Shown here: piece after piece, positions 18,128 through 26,735 of the stretch
Layout: each line of letters begins with the position of its first letter
Position numbering within the stretch: the stretch's first letter is position 1
NCBI GenBank assembly: GCA_031549665.1
Contig: JAVBPJ010000002.1
Location: 1 to 64,000, forward strand
Length of the DNA stretch: 64,000 bases
Direction: 5' to 3'
DNA from: Rikenella sp031549665
Lineage (GTDB): Bacteria > Bacteroidota > Bacteroidia > Bacteroidales > Rikenellaceae
Translations under genes and position numbers: made by a program
The notes under the pieces: model-generated
Databases searched by the model: none
What the model was told of the DNA's origin: nothing
Seen by the model: only the letters and a program-made list of their open reading frames with translations

Positions 18128-19096
18128 TCAGGCCAGTTGCGAAAAATCGGCCAGCACAATGGCGGTTACCGCTTCCACGACCACCGGAACGCGCAGGGCG
18201 ATGCAGACGTCGTGGCGGCCGACGATCTGGAGTTCTTCGATCTGTCCCGTATCGAAATTGTAGGTCTGCTGGGGCTGTCCGATGCTTGAGGTGGGTTTCA
18301 CGGCCACCCGGAACAGCAGCGGGTTGCCGTTCGAGATGCCGCCGTTGATCCCTCCCGCGTTGTTCGAGGGGGTGGTGCCGTCGGCCGCTATGATGGGGTC
18401 GTTGTGCAGGCTGCCGAACATGCCGGCGGCCTCGAAGCCCGAACCGAACTCCACGCCTTTGACGGCGGGAATCGAGAACAGCGCGTGGCTCAGGCGCGAT
18501 TCGATCGAATCGAAAAAGGGTTCGCCCCAGCCCACGGGGATGCCCGTGGCGGTGCATTCGATCACGCCTCCCACCGAGTCCTGATGGGTGATGGCGTCGC
18601 GGATGGCCTCTTCGAAATCCTGGCTGCCGCCGATCTCGATGATCTTGGCCTCGACGAACACTCCGGACAGGATTTTTTTCGCCACCACGCCGGCGGCGAC
18701 CAGCCCGAGGGTCAGGCGGCCCGAGAAATGGCCTCCTCCGCGCGGGTCGTTGTAGCCGCGGTACTTCCGTCCGGCGGCAAAGTCGGCATGGCCGGGGCGC
18801 GGGTGGTTCGTCAGGTTGTCGTAGTCGCCCGACTGGGTGTTGCGGTTGGCAAACACGATGGTGAGCGGGGCCCCGGTGGTGTGGCCGCGGAAGACGCCCG
18901 AAATGATGTGGGGTCGATCCTCCTCCTGGCGGGGGGTGGTGCCGAGGGCTCCGCTGCGGCGGCGCTCCAGGTCGGGAATGAACTCCTGTTCGCTGAGCGA
19001 CAGGCCGGGCGGGACTCCGTCCAGGGTAACGCCGATCAGCTCTCCGTGTGATTCGCCGAAGATCGAAATGCGGAATTTGCGTCCAAAACTATTCAT
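18128..19096 (-). CDS. aroC: Chorismate synthase
   Basis: A 322-residue FMN-dependent enzyme converting EPSP to chorismate. Family landmarks are FGESHGELIGVTLDGVPPG at the start, RPGHADFAAGRKYRGYNDPRGGG, and GGINGGISNG near the C-terminus. It is shorter than E. coli AroC (361). The signature usually read as GGRSSARET is here GGGHFSGRLT, a substitution I believe also occurs in other Bacteroidales. The start at 19096 (MNSFGRKFRI) is the family start. aroA ends 20 nt upstream, so the genes form an operon. Confidence 0.93.
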   Translation of the reverse strand: MNSFGRKFRISIFGESHGELIGVTLDGVPPGLSLSEQEFIPDLERRRSGALGTTPRQEEDRPHIISGVFRGHTTGAPLTIVFANRNTQSGDYDNLTNHPRPGHADFAAGRKYRGYNDPRGGGHFSGRLTLGLVAAGVVAKKILSGVFVEAKIIEIGGSQDFEEAIRDAITHQDSVGGVIECTATGIPVGWGEPFFDSIESRLSHALFSIPAVKGVEFGSGFEAAGMFGSLHNDPIIAADGTTPSNNAGGINGGISNGNPLLFRVAVKPTSSIGQPQQTYNFDTGQIEELQIVGRHDVCIALRVPVVVEAVTAIVLADFSQLA

Positions 19097-19116
19097 AAGC
19101 GGTGGGGTTAAAACAG

Positions 19117-20376
19117 TTAAACGGCTAAAGGGGTGGCGATCGCACCGAGGTCGTCCCAAAACTGGGGGTAGGATTTACCGACGGCTTCGGCTCCCTGGAG
19201 TTCGGCGGGGCGATCGGCGGTCAGCATGGCTACCGCCGCGGCCATGGCAATGCGGTGGTCGTTGTGGCTTTCGAGCGGCGAGGTCTTCACGCAAACCCGC
19301 CCTCCCCGAACCAGCATTTGGTCGGGCTGCGACAGGTCGATCTCGATGCCGAGCTTGAAAAATTCGGTTTGCAGCGCCAGGGCCCGGTCGCTCTCCTTGT
19401 GGGTCAGGCGCGAGGTTCCGGTCAGGCGGCTCGTCCCCCGGCAATGAGCGGCCAGCGCGGCCAGCGCGGGAAAAAGGTCGGGGCAATGGGTGGCGTCGAA
19501 TTCAAAGGCGTTCAGAGCGGCCCGACGCACGGTAATCGTCTGCTGGCTTTGTTCCACGGAGGCTCCGGCACGGCACAGCGCATCGACGATGGCGTGGTCG
19601 GCCTGCAGCGAGTCGCGGCGCAGGTTGTCGAGGGTGATTTCGCCGGCAATGGCTCCGGCCACCAGCAGGCACGAGGCTCCGCTCCAGTCGCCCTCGATGG
19701 TATAGGCGGCGGGGCGGTACTGTTGCCGGCCCCGTATTTCGAAACGGCGGTAATCGCGGTTGACCACCTCGATCCCGAAAGCGGCCAACACCTCGAGGGT
19801 CATCTCCAGGTAGGGGATGCTCCGGGGATTCTCCACCTCGATCACCGAATCGCCGTCGGTCAGCGGCAGGGCCATCAACAGGCCCGTAATGAATTGCGAG
19901 CTGAGCGATCCGTCCACCCGCACCGGGCCGCCTCGCAGAGGGCCTTGCACGGTGATGGGCAGCCGCCCTCCGTTCGAATTGAACCGTACGCCCAGTGTTT
20001 CCAGGGCTTCCCGCATCCCCTCCATCGGGCGGGCAAGGATCGAGCCGTGTCCCTCCAGGGTGATCGGGGCGGGACTCAGCGCGGCAATGGGCGTGAACAG
20101 GCGGGTGGCCAGTCCCGATTCGCCGATGGGAAGCGTCCGGTTTACCGGAGAGAATCCCCCGCGAACCGTGTACGTATCTCCCCGGGAAATTACCTCGGCG
20201 CCCAGCGTGCGAACCACGCCCAGTACGGCCTCGGTGTCGTTGCACAGCCCCAGGTGGTACAGGGTGCTCTCTCCCTGGGCCAACAACGCCGCCGCCAACG
20301 CCCGTTGGGCGTAGCTCTTCGACGCGGGAGCCACCAAACGCCCCCGGACCGAGGCGGGAACAAGCAGTCGTTTCAT
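19117..20376 (-). CDS. aroA: 3-phosphoshikimate 1-carboxyvinyltransferase (EPSP synthase)
   Basis: A 419-residue enzyme joining PEP to shikimate-3-phosphate. It shows APASKSYAQRALAAALLA near the N-terminus (substrate-binding Lys/Ser), GESGLATRLFTPIAAL, DGSLSSQFITGLLMALPL, and LESHNDHRIAMAAAVAML near the C-terminus. It overlaps the upstream FAD oxidoreductase by 4 nt (ATGA) and feeds aroC directly. Confidence 0.95.
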   Translation of the reverse strand: MKRLLVPASVRGRLVAPASKSYAQRALAAALLAQGESTLYHLGLCNDTEAVLGVVRTLGAEVISRGDTYTVRGGFSPVNRTLPIGESGLATRLFTPIAALSPAPITLEGHGSILARPMEGMREALETLGVRFNSNGGRLPITVQGPLRGGPVRVDGSLSSQFITGLLMALPLTDGDSVIEVENPRSIPYLEMTLEVLAAFGIEVVNRDYRRFEIRGRQQYRPAAYTIEGDWSGASCLLVAGAIAGEITLDNLRRDSLQADHAIVDALCRAGASVEQSQQTITVRRAALNAFEFDATHCPDLFPALAALAAHCRGTSRLTGTSRLTHKESDRALALQTEFFKLGIEIDLSQPDQMLVRGGRVCVKTSPLESHNDHRIAMAAAVAMLTADRPAELQGAEAVGKSYPQFWDDLGAIATPLAV

Positions 20377-21932
20377 CGGATCCAGGCTATTGTTTTTTGG
20401 GCGGTGAGCGCTCCGTCCACGGCGGCCGAAACGATTCCTCCGGCATATCCGGCCCCTTCGCCGCAGGGGAACAGGCCGGCGATCTGCGGGTGCATGTGGG
20501 TGTCGCGGTCGCGCGGAATGCGCACCGGCGACGAAGTGCGCGACTCAATGCCGATCAGTTGCGCCTCGGCGGTGATGAATCCCTGCATCTTGTTGTTGAA
20601 GAGCCGGAATCCTTCGCGCAGTGCGGCCACCATCGGTTTGGGCATCCACTTGTCCATATCGCTGGCCACCAGTCCCGGGTGGTACGAAGTGGGGAGTACC
20701 GCACGGCTCTTCTCGCCCCGGACAAAGGCGTCGAGCCGCTGGGCGGGGGCGATCTGGCGGCCTCCTCCCTGCGCATATCCCATCTTTTCGAGGAGTTGCT
20801 GGTAGCGCATTCCGGCCAGCGGGCCGAAATGGGGAATCAGGTCGGCGTAGTCGCTCTCCAGAATCTGGGTAACGATGCCGGCATTGGCAAAACGGTTGTT
20901 GCGGCCCGAGGGAGACATGCCGTTGACGACACATTCGCCGTCGGTGGTCAGGGCCGGCACGATGAACCCTCCCGGACACATGCAGAAGCTGTACACGCCC
21001 CGTCCGGCGGCCTGCGCCACCAGGGCGTAACTCGCGGCGGGGAGCCACTCGCCCCGGTCGGGCTGTTTGTACTGGATGCGGTCGATCAGCGCCTGGGGAT
21101 GTTCCACCCGAACGCCCATGGCGAAGGGCTTTGCTTCGAGTCGGACCTCTTTTTGGTGGAGCAGTTCGTAGATATCGCGGGCCGAATGGCCGGTGGCTAG
21201 CAGCACGGCGGCCCCTTCGATCTGTTGGCCGCTTTGGGTGACCACTCCTGTGATCCGGTCGCCTTTGAGCAGCAGATCGACCACGCGGGCGTTGAACAGC
21301 ACCTCGCCCCCCGCCGCCTCGATGCTGGCGCGGATGGCGGCGATCACCTCGGGCAGCCGTTCGGTGCCGATGTGGGGATGGGCCTCGTACAGGATCGACT
21401 CGTCGGCCCCGTGAAACCGGAGCAGTTCGAGGATTTTCCGGTTCTCGCCCCGTTTTTTGGAGCGGGTATAGAGTTTGCCGTCGGAATAGGTGCCCGCCCC
21501 TCCCTCGCCAAAGGCGTAGTTCGAATCGGGATCGACGGTTTCGTTGCGGTTCAGGGCGGCCACGTCGTGCTTGCGCTCCGAGACGTTTTTCCCCCGTTCC
21601 AGCACAATGGGGCGGTACCCCGCTTCGATCAGTTCGAGGGCGGCAAAAAGTCCGGCGGGGCCGGCTCCGACCACCACCACGGGGGTCTTGCCGCGCACGT
21701 CGCCCCACTCGAAGTGGATGGGTTCGGGCGTTCCGTCGGCCTCCAAAAAGAGTTCCACCAGCAGGCTCACTTTGATCGCTCCCCGCTTGCGGGCGTCGAT
21801 CGAACGCCGCAAAATGCGGCAATGCGCCACCTGGTCGTAGCGCACACCGGCAGCGCGGGCCGCCTGATCCACGTAGATCTCGGGACGGGACGCTTGCTCG
21901 GGGGTAAGGGTGAGTTCAATCTGGGTCGGCAT
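20373..21932 (-). CDS. Uncharacterised FAD-dependent dehydrogenase (COG2509-like)
   Basis: A 519-residue flavoprotein. A ~90-residue N-terminal domain precedes the dinucleotide-binding VVVVGAGPAGLFAALELIEAGY and the GGAGTYSDGKLYTR segment. The C-terminal part has ALVAQAAGRGVYSFCMCPGG and the closing FAD motif FPCGEGAGYAGGIVSAAVDG. The family is widespread and conserved but its substrate is unknown. It overlaps aroA by 4 nt, which suggests coexpression with the shikimate genes but does not establish a role there. Confidence 0.85.
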   Translation of the reverse strand: MPTQIELTLTPEQASRPEIYVDQAARAAGVRYDQVAHCRILRRSIDARKRGAIKVSLLVELFLEADGTPEPIHFEWGDVRGKTPVVVVGAGPAGLFAALELIEAGYRPIVLERGKNVSERKHDVAALNRNETVDPDSNYAFGEGGAGTYSDGKLYTRSKKRGENRKILELLRFHGADESILYEAHPHIGTERLPEVIAAIRASIEAAGGEVLFNARVVDLLLKGDRITGVVTQSGQQIEGAAVLLATGHSARDIYELLHQKEVRLEAKPFAMGVRVEHPQALIDRIQYKQPDRGEWLPAASYALVAQAAGRGVYSFCMCPGGFIVPALTTDGECVVNGMSPSGRNNRFANAGIVTQILESDYADLIPHFGPLAGMRYQQLLEKMGYAQGGGRQIAPAQRLDAFVRGEKSRAVLPTSYHPGLVASDMDKWMPKPMVAALREGFRLFNNKMQGFITAEAQLIGIESRTSSPVRIPRDRDTHMHPQIAGLFPCGEGAGYAGGIVSAAVDGALTAQKTIAWIR

Positions 21933-21993
21933 CTTTTTACTGTGTTAATGGGCTGCCTGTGGCCGGGGCTTCCGGTCGAAAGCAGCTGCAAGG

Positions 21994-24417
21994 TTACGCT
22001 TTTTTTGCGCTGCTTTTTTTCGGAGCCGCGGGGCGGACGCTCTTCGGAGCGGCTTTTTTCGCCACGGTGCTTTTCTTTGCGGCGGTTTTGGTCGCGGGTG
22101 CGGCGGCGCGTTTCGAAAAACGGGAGGGAGTGGGCGCGGGGGCCTGTTGGATCAGGGCCTGGCACGCTTCAAGGGTCAACGCCGCGGCATCGGTCCCTTT
22201 GGGAATTTTGTAGTTGCCTCCGGCATGGACAAGGTAGGGCCCGAAACGGCCGTTCAGCACCTGGATGTCGGCCTCGGGAAAGGCGCGGATGACGCGGTTG
22301 CTCTCGGCGGTGCGCTTTTGTTGAATCAGTTCGACGGCCCGCTCGATGGTAACGGTGTAGGGGTCGTCCCCCGCCTTGGTGTCGAGCGACACGAACTTGC
22401 CGTCGTGGCGCACATAGGGGCCGAAACGTCCCGCGGCGGCCACCACGGTTTTTCCTTCGAATTCGCCCACGGTGCGGGGCAGGGCGAACAGGGCCAGCGC
22501 CTCGTCCAGGGTGAGGGTGGCCACCATCTGGCCTTTCAGCAGGCTGGCGTATTGGGGTTTTTCGTCGCCTTGGGATTCGCCCAACTGGGCCATCGGGCCG
22601 AAGCGGCCCACCCGGGCATAGACGTTCTTGCCGCTTTTGGGATCGACTCCGAGCAGCCGTTCGGAGCGTACATAGCTCTCCTCGCCGGCGGCTGTTTCGA
22701 CCTGCCGGTGGAACGGACCGTAAAAGGCCGCGAGCATCGCCTGCCACTCCATGGCTCCCTCGGCAATTTCGTCGAACTCCTTCTCCACGTTGGCCGTAAA
22801 ATGCACGTCGAGGATCGAGGCGAAGTGTTGTTCCAGGTAGTCGTTCACCATCATCCCGATGTCGGTGGGGAAGAGTTTGTTCTTCTCGGAACCGACGGTT
22901 TCGCTCTTTTGGCTCTGTTTCAGCACGCCCTTTTTGAGGGTCAGTTGGGTGTATTCGCGCTTTGTCCCCTCGCGGTTCTCTTTCACCACATAGCCGCGTT
23001 GGATCACGGTCGAGATGGTGGGGGCGTAGGTCGAGGGGCGGCCGATGCCCAGCTCTTCGAGTTTTTTCACCAGGCTGGCTTCGGAATAGCGGGATGGGCG
23101 CTGCGTAAAACGTTGGGTGGCAACAATCTCTATCGGGTTGACCGCCGCGCCCGACACCAGCGAGGGGAGCAGCGCTCCCTCTTCGCCCGGCTCTTCGTCG
23201 AGCGATTCGATGTAGAGTTTCAGGAATCCGTCGAAGACGATCACTTCGCCCACGGCGACAAACTGCTCCGGACGGCCCGTAATGGCGATCTGTACGGTGG
23301 TTTTCTCCAGCTCGGCATCGGCCATTTGGCTGGCGACGGTGCGTTTCCAGATCAGGTCGTAGAGTTTCCGTTCGGCGGGGGTCGTTCCCGCTTCCCGACG
23401 GTCGAGGTAGGTGGGCCGGATGGCTTCGTGGGCCTCTTGCGCGCCCTTGCTTTTGGTGGTGTACTGGCGCGCCTTGTGGTAGCGTTCGCCGAACTGCCCG
23501 TGAATGGCGGCTTTGGCGGTGCCGAGCGCCAGCGACGAGAGGTTGACCGAATCGGTACGCATGTAGGTGATCAGCCCCGCCTCGTAGAGTTTTTGGGCGG
23601 TACTCATGGTTTGGCTCACCGACATACCGAGTTTCCGGGCGGCCTCCTGTTGCAGGGTCGAGGTGGTAAAGGGGGCGGCGGGGCTTCGTTTGACGGGCTT
23701 CTTTTCGATTCCCGAAACCGTAAACGCGGCTCCCGACAGCGATTCGAGGAACGAGCGCGCGGCCGTCTCCGTGTCGAGCCGGTCGCTCAGCTCGGCCTTG
23801 AACGTCGACCCGTCGGCGGTACCGAATTCGCCTACCACGCGGAAGTAGGGAGCAGGGATAAACGCCAGCAATTCGCGTTCGCGCTCCACAATCAGCTTGA
23901 CGGTTACGGACTGCACCCGGCCGGCCGAAAGCGAGGGCTTCACTTTTTTCCACAGCAGGGGCGAAAGCTCGAACCCGACCAACCGATCCAACACACGGCG
24001 GGCCTGCTGGGCATTGACCAGTTTTTGGTCGATGGGCCGCGGGGTCTGCACGGCGTTCAGGATGGCGGTGGGGGTGATTTCGTGGAATACGATCCGCTTG
24101 GTTTTTTCCGCAGGCAGGCCGAGGGCCTCTTTCAGGTGCCAGGCGATAGCCTCTCCCTCGCGGTCTTCATCGGATGCAAGCCAGACGGTGTCGGCCTCTT
24201 TGGCCATTTTTTTCAACTCGGCCACCACCTTGGTCTTCTCGGGCGACACCTCGTACTGCGGCTCGAATCCATGCTCGATATCAATGCTGAGGCCTTTCGA
24301 CGGCAGGTCGCGGATGTGTCCGTAGCTCGACCGCACGGTGTAGTGGCTTCCTAAAATTTTCTCGATGGTTTTTGCTTTGGCGGGCGATTCGACGATGACC
24401 AGGTTGTTGGAGGACAT
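21994..24417 (-). CDS. topA: DNA topoisomerase I
   Basis: An 807-residue type IA topoisomerase that relaxes negative supercoils. Toprim starts NLVIVESPAKAKTIEKILG and contains SDEDREGEAIAWHL. The active-site Tyr is in LITYMRTDSVNLSS. After the core come C-terminal repeats with FGPYVRHDGKFVSLDTKAG and RFGPYLVHAGGNYKIPKG instead of four-Cys zinc fingers. The last ~45 residues are a Lys/Ala/Pro-rich basic tail, likely for DNA binding. It is flanked by the terminator at 24463-24496 upstream and the FAD gene downstream. Confidence 0.96.
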   Translation of the reverse strand: MSSNNLVIVESPAKAKTIEKILGSHYTVRSSYGHIRDLPSKGLSIDIEHGFEPQYEVSPEKTKVVAELKKMAKEADTVWLASDEDREGEAIAWHLKEALGLPAEKTKRIVFHEITPTAILNAVQTPRPIDQKLVNAQQARRVLDRLVGFELSPLLWKKVKPSLSAGRVQSVTVKLIVERERELLAFIPAPYFRVVGEFGTADGSTFKAELSDRLDTETAARSFLESLSGAAFTVSGIEKKPVKRSPAAPFTTSTLQQEAARKLGMSVSQTMSTAQKLYEAGLITYMRTDSVNLSSLALGTAKAAIHGQFGERYHKARQYTTKSKGAQEAHEAIRPTYLDRREAGTTPAERKLYDLIWKRTVASQMADAELEKTTVQIAITGRPEQFVAVGEVIVFDGFLKLYIESLDEEPGEEGALLPSLVSGAAVNPIEIVATQRFTQRPSRYSEASLVKKLEELGIGRPSTYAPTISTVIQRGYVVKENREGTKREYTQLTLKKGVLKQSQKSETVGSEKNKLFPTDIGMMVNDYLEQHFASILDVHFTANVEKEFDEIAEGAMEWQAMLAAFYGPFHRQVETAAGEESYVRSERLLGVDPKSGKNVYARVGRFGPMAQLGESQGDEKPQYASLLKGQMVATLTLDEALALFALPRTVGEFEGKTVVAAAGRFGPYVRHDGKFVSLDTKAGDDPYTVTIERAVELIQQKRTAESNRVIRAFPEADIQVLNGRFGPYLVHAGGNYKIPKGTDAAALTLEACQALIQQAPAPTPSRFSKRAAAPATKTAAKKSTVAKKAAPKSVRPAAPKKSSAKKA

Positions 24418-24462
24418 GGAAAAGGGTATAATTGAAAATCGGTAGCGGCGCGTGAGTTGAAA

Positions 24463-24496
24463 CAGAAAACCTAAAGGGCGGCCTTTAGGTTTTCTG
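24463..24496. terminator. Terminator downstream of the DUF4270 gene
   Basis: CAGAAAACCTAAAGG pairs perfectly with CCTTTAGGTTTTCTG around a 4-nt loop. It lies 15 bp past the DUF4270 stop (minus strand) and just upstream of topA. On the minus strand the stem ends in TTTTCTGTTTC. Confidence 0.8.
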
Positions 24497-24510
24497 CGGA
24501 AGTGGTAAGG

Positions 24511-25899
24511 TTATCGTATCATTGTATAGACAATCACCAGTTTGGGGGGCCGGCTCGAGGCGGAGCCGTAGAGCCAGGTTCGCCCTGTTTCATTGCGAAG
24601 CCCGTAGGCGGGAAGCAGCTCGGTGGAGAACTTGTCGGTTGCGCCCGTGAAGAGCTGCTGCACGTAGGTGGTGATGTCGAATGTGTATTTCCCTCTGGAG
24701 TGGTTGAGCGAACCTCCCAGGGTGGGGGTATAGCCCGACGTCTGTACCTGCGCCAAGACCGGATTATACTCGACAAGGAACTCCTTTTTCATCAGGTTGT
24801 AGTAGACCCCCAAGGCGGAAAACGAACGGAAGTACTCTTCCCAGTTGTCTTTCACGATGTCGAACTCCAGTTTGGCCTTATGGATCGCTACCCGGGAATA
24901 GCCCTGGGCTTCCGCCTGGTCTTTGATGCGCTCGAACGAGGCTTCGTTCAGGTCGATCCACCCTTTCAGGCTGGCGAACCCTTTGATGTAGACGTACTGG
25001 CTTTCATTGGTGCGATCGCCGATGGCCGCCAGCGGCACCCCGCCCTGTGCGGGATCGGCCAGGCTATAGTCGTGTTCAACCAGCTGGATATTGGTATTCC
25101 AGAGGGTTGCGTTGGGGTCGTAGAACATCAACCGTTGCGACGAGTCGCGGTCGCCGCCCTCGGCGCGGATTTTATCGTTCTTATAGAAGACGTTCATCAC
25201 GCTTTGCCCCAAGTCGAGCCGGAAATAGGTTCCCTCGCCCGAGGTGATCTCTTCCCGAACTTTGAAGTACATCCCGTTGTAGTGGCGATGAAAAGTGGTG
25301 TCGGTGTAGTAAGCGTTCTCTTCCTTGTAGCGCGAGTCGATCAGTTTTTCGGCAAAAGTGAGGGGCAGTTTGAACGAAACCCGCCCGGCGCCCGTTTGCT
25401 GAAACGAGTGCAACGGCTGGGCGCCGATGTAGGGGGTAATGTCGAAGTTGTTGTAGTAGGTGCTGTCTTTGCAAGCGTTGAACCCATTCACCTCGTACAT
25501 GTCGACGGTGTAGGTCTGGGTGGCATCTCCGCCCACCTCGATGAAGGTAAGAATCACGACCAGCGAGTCGGCGGTCGCTCCGGCCCCGTAGCCGTCAAGT
25601 TCCTTGAACCCGAACGGGGCGTAGTTGGCAAAAAACGAGAACGTGCTCCGGCCGGTCTGGGGGTCGATTTTGGCGCCGAGGTAGGGAACAAAGTTGACGT
25701 TGCTGGTCTCGGTGGAATCCCACGTGTCGATGTAGGTGCGTACCAGCATGTTCGAATCGACCTCGCTTCCCATCAGTTGCGAAACGGGAATGAAGTTGTC
25801 GCCAAAAGTATCGTCGTAGGGGGTACAGGCCGTCGCCGAAAAGGCGATTCCCAAAGCGACCGACCAGCGGAACAGTCTATTTTTCAAGCAATTTATCAT
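24511..25899 (-). CDS. DUF4270 family lipoprotein
   Basis: A 462-residue predicted lipoprotein. A signal segment (~9-24) ends in SATAC with the lipidation Cys at residue 25, followed by TPYDDTFGDNFIP. The body is beta-rich with segments such as NYAPFGFKELDGYG and KYTFDITTYVQQLF, and the end has PPKLVIVYTMIR, as in DUF4270. Function is unknown; it should sit in the outer membrane or periplasm. Its start lies 23 nt inside the upstream GT5 gene, so translation is probably coupled. The DUF4270/glycogen-synthase pairing is known in other Bacteroidales. Confidence 0.85.
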   Translation of the reverse strand: MINCLKNRLFRWSVALGIAFSATACTPYDDTFGDNFIPVSQLMGSEVDSNMLVRTYIDTWDSTETSNVNFVPYLGAKIDPQTGRSTFSFFANYAPFGFKELDGYGAGATADSLVVILTFIEVGGDATQTYTVDMYEVNGFNACKDSTYYNNFDITPYIGAQPLHSFQQTGAGRVSFKLPLTFAEKLIDSRYKEENAYYTDTTFHRHYNGMYFKVREEITSGEGTYFRLDLGQSVMNVFYKNDKIRAEGGDRDSSQRLMFYDPNATLWNTNIQLVEHDYSLADPAQGGVPLAAIGDRTNESQYVYIKGFASLKGWIDLNEASFERIKDQAEAQGYSRVAIHKAKLEFDIVKDNWEEYFRSFSALGVYYNLMKKEFLVEYNPVLAQVQTSGYTPTLGGSLNHSRGKYTFDITTYVQQLFTGATDKFSTELLPAYGLRNETGRTWLYGSASSRPPKLVIVYTMIR

Positions 25900-26695
25900 A
25901 GAAGTCAGCGTAGGCTTGTTCGTATTTTTCTGCTCCCGGATAGGGCAGCACAGGCTTGTCGAGCGCCTGAATTTGTTTTTCGAGTGCAGGGTCGATGGTT
26001 TCGGATCCGATCACCACTGCGTCGGCGTTTTCGATGGCGAACCGCATCAGGTTCACGTACGTAGGCTCGCCGAGGGTGGCGAGCAGGGCGGGGTCGATGC
26101 CCTCGGAGGCCAGCTTTTCGCGGGTATGGGCGTTCAACGACCCGGGGAAGGGGTTGTTGTAGACCGACACGACGATCTTCAGGTTGCGGAAGATCGGATC
26201 GGCGGCGAATACTTTGCGCAGGTAGATGGGGGCCATGGCCGAAAACCAGTCGTGGCAATGGACGATCGAGGGGGCCCAGCGCAGTTTTTTCACGGTTTCG
26301 AGTACTCCGCGGGCGAAGAAAATGCTGCGTTCCTCGTTGTCGTCGAAATGTTTGCAGTCGTTGGCCGGATCGACCCACGTGGCTTTGCGTTTGAAGAAGT
26401 CGTCGTTGTCGATGAAGTAGACCTGCAGCCGGGCGCTGGGGATCGAGGCCACCTTGATGATGAGCTGGTGGTCGGTATCGTCGATAATGAGGTTCATTCC
26501 CGACAGGCGAATCACCTCGTGCAACTGGTTGCGCCGTTCGTTGATGCAGCCGTAGCGGGGCATGAAGATGCGTATCTCGGCGCCGCGCTCCTGCATTGCC
26601 TGGGGCAGGTGCCTGCAAAGCATCGAAACGGGGGTTTCGGGCAGATAGGGGAAGACCTCCTGGCAAATGTAGAGTATTTTGGCTTCTTGGTTCAT
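25877..26695 (-). CDS. Short glycogen/starch synthase-like protein (GT5 catalytic N-domain only)
   Basis: A 272-residue protein. The N-terminus KILYICQEVFPYLPETPVSMLCRHLPQAM resembles the GlgA N-terminal domain, but the ADP-glucose-binding K-x-G-G-L loop is replaced by a divergent sequence. SIVHCHDWFSAMAPIYLRKV matches the HxHDW motif. The usual C-terminal GT-B domain (~200 residues) is absent; the protein stops soon after AVVIGSETIDPALEKQI. It cannot be a full GlgA. A regulatory, partner-dependent or degenerate role is possible. It overlaps the DUF4270 gene by 23 nt and is far from the 9.6-14 kb glycogen operon. Confidence 0.8.
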   Translation of the reverse strand: MNQEAKILYICQEVFPYLPETPVSMLCRHLPQAMQERGAEIRIFMPRYGCINERRNQLHEVIRLSGMNLIIDDTDHQLIIKVASIPSARLQVYFIDNDDFFKRKATWVDPANDCKHFDDNEERSIFFARGVLETVKKLRWAPSIVHCHDWFSAMAPIYLRKVFAADPIFRNLKIVVSVYNNPFPGSLNAHTREKLASEGIDPALLATLGEPTYVNLMRFAIENADAVVIGSETIDPALEKQIQALDKPVLPYPGAEKYEQAYADFYDKLLEK

Positions 26696-26709
26696 AACGC
26701 GCTGTGGGA

Positions 26710-26717
26710 CAAAGGTA
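26710..26717 (-). promoter_or_regulatory. -7 box for the GT5-like/DUF4270 operon
   Basis: TACCTTTG on the minus strand 14 nt upstream of the start codon. No clear -33 TTG. Confidence 0.5.
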
Positions 26718-26735
26718 CGCTTTTTTCCGTTCCCG

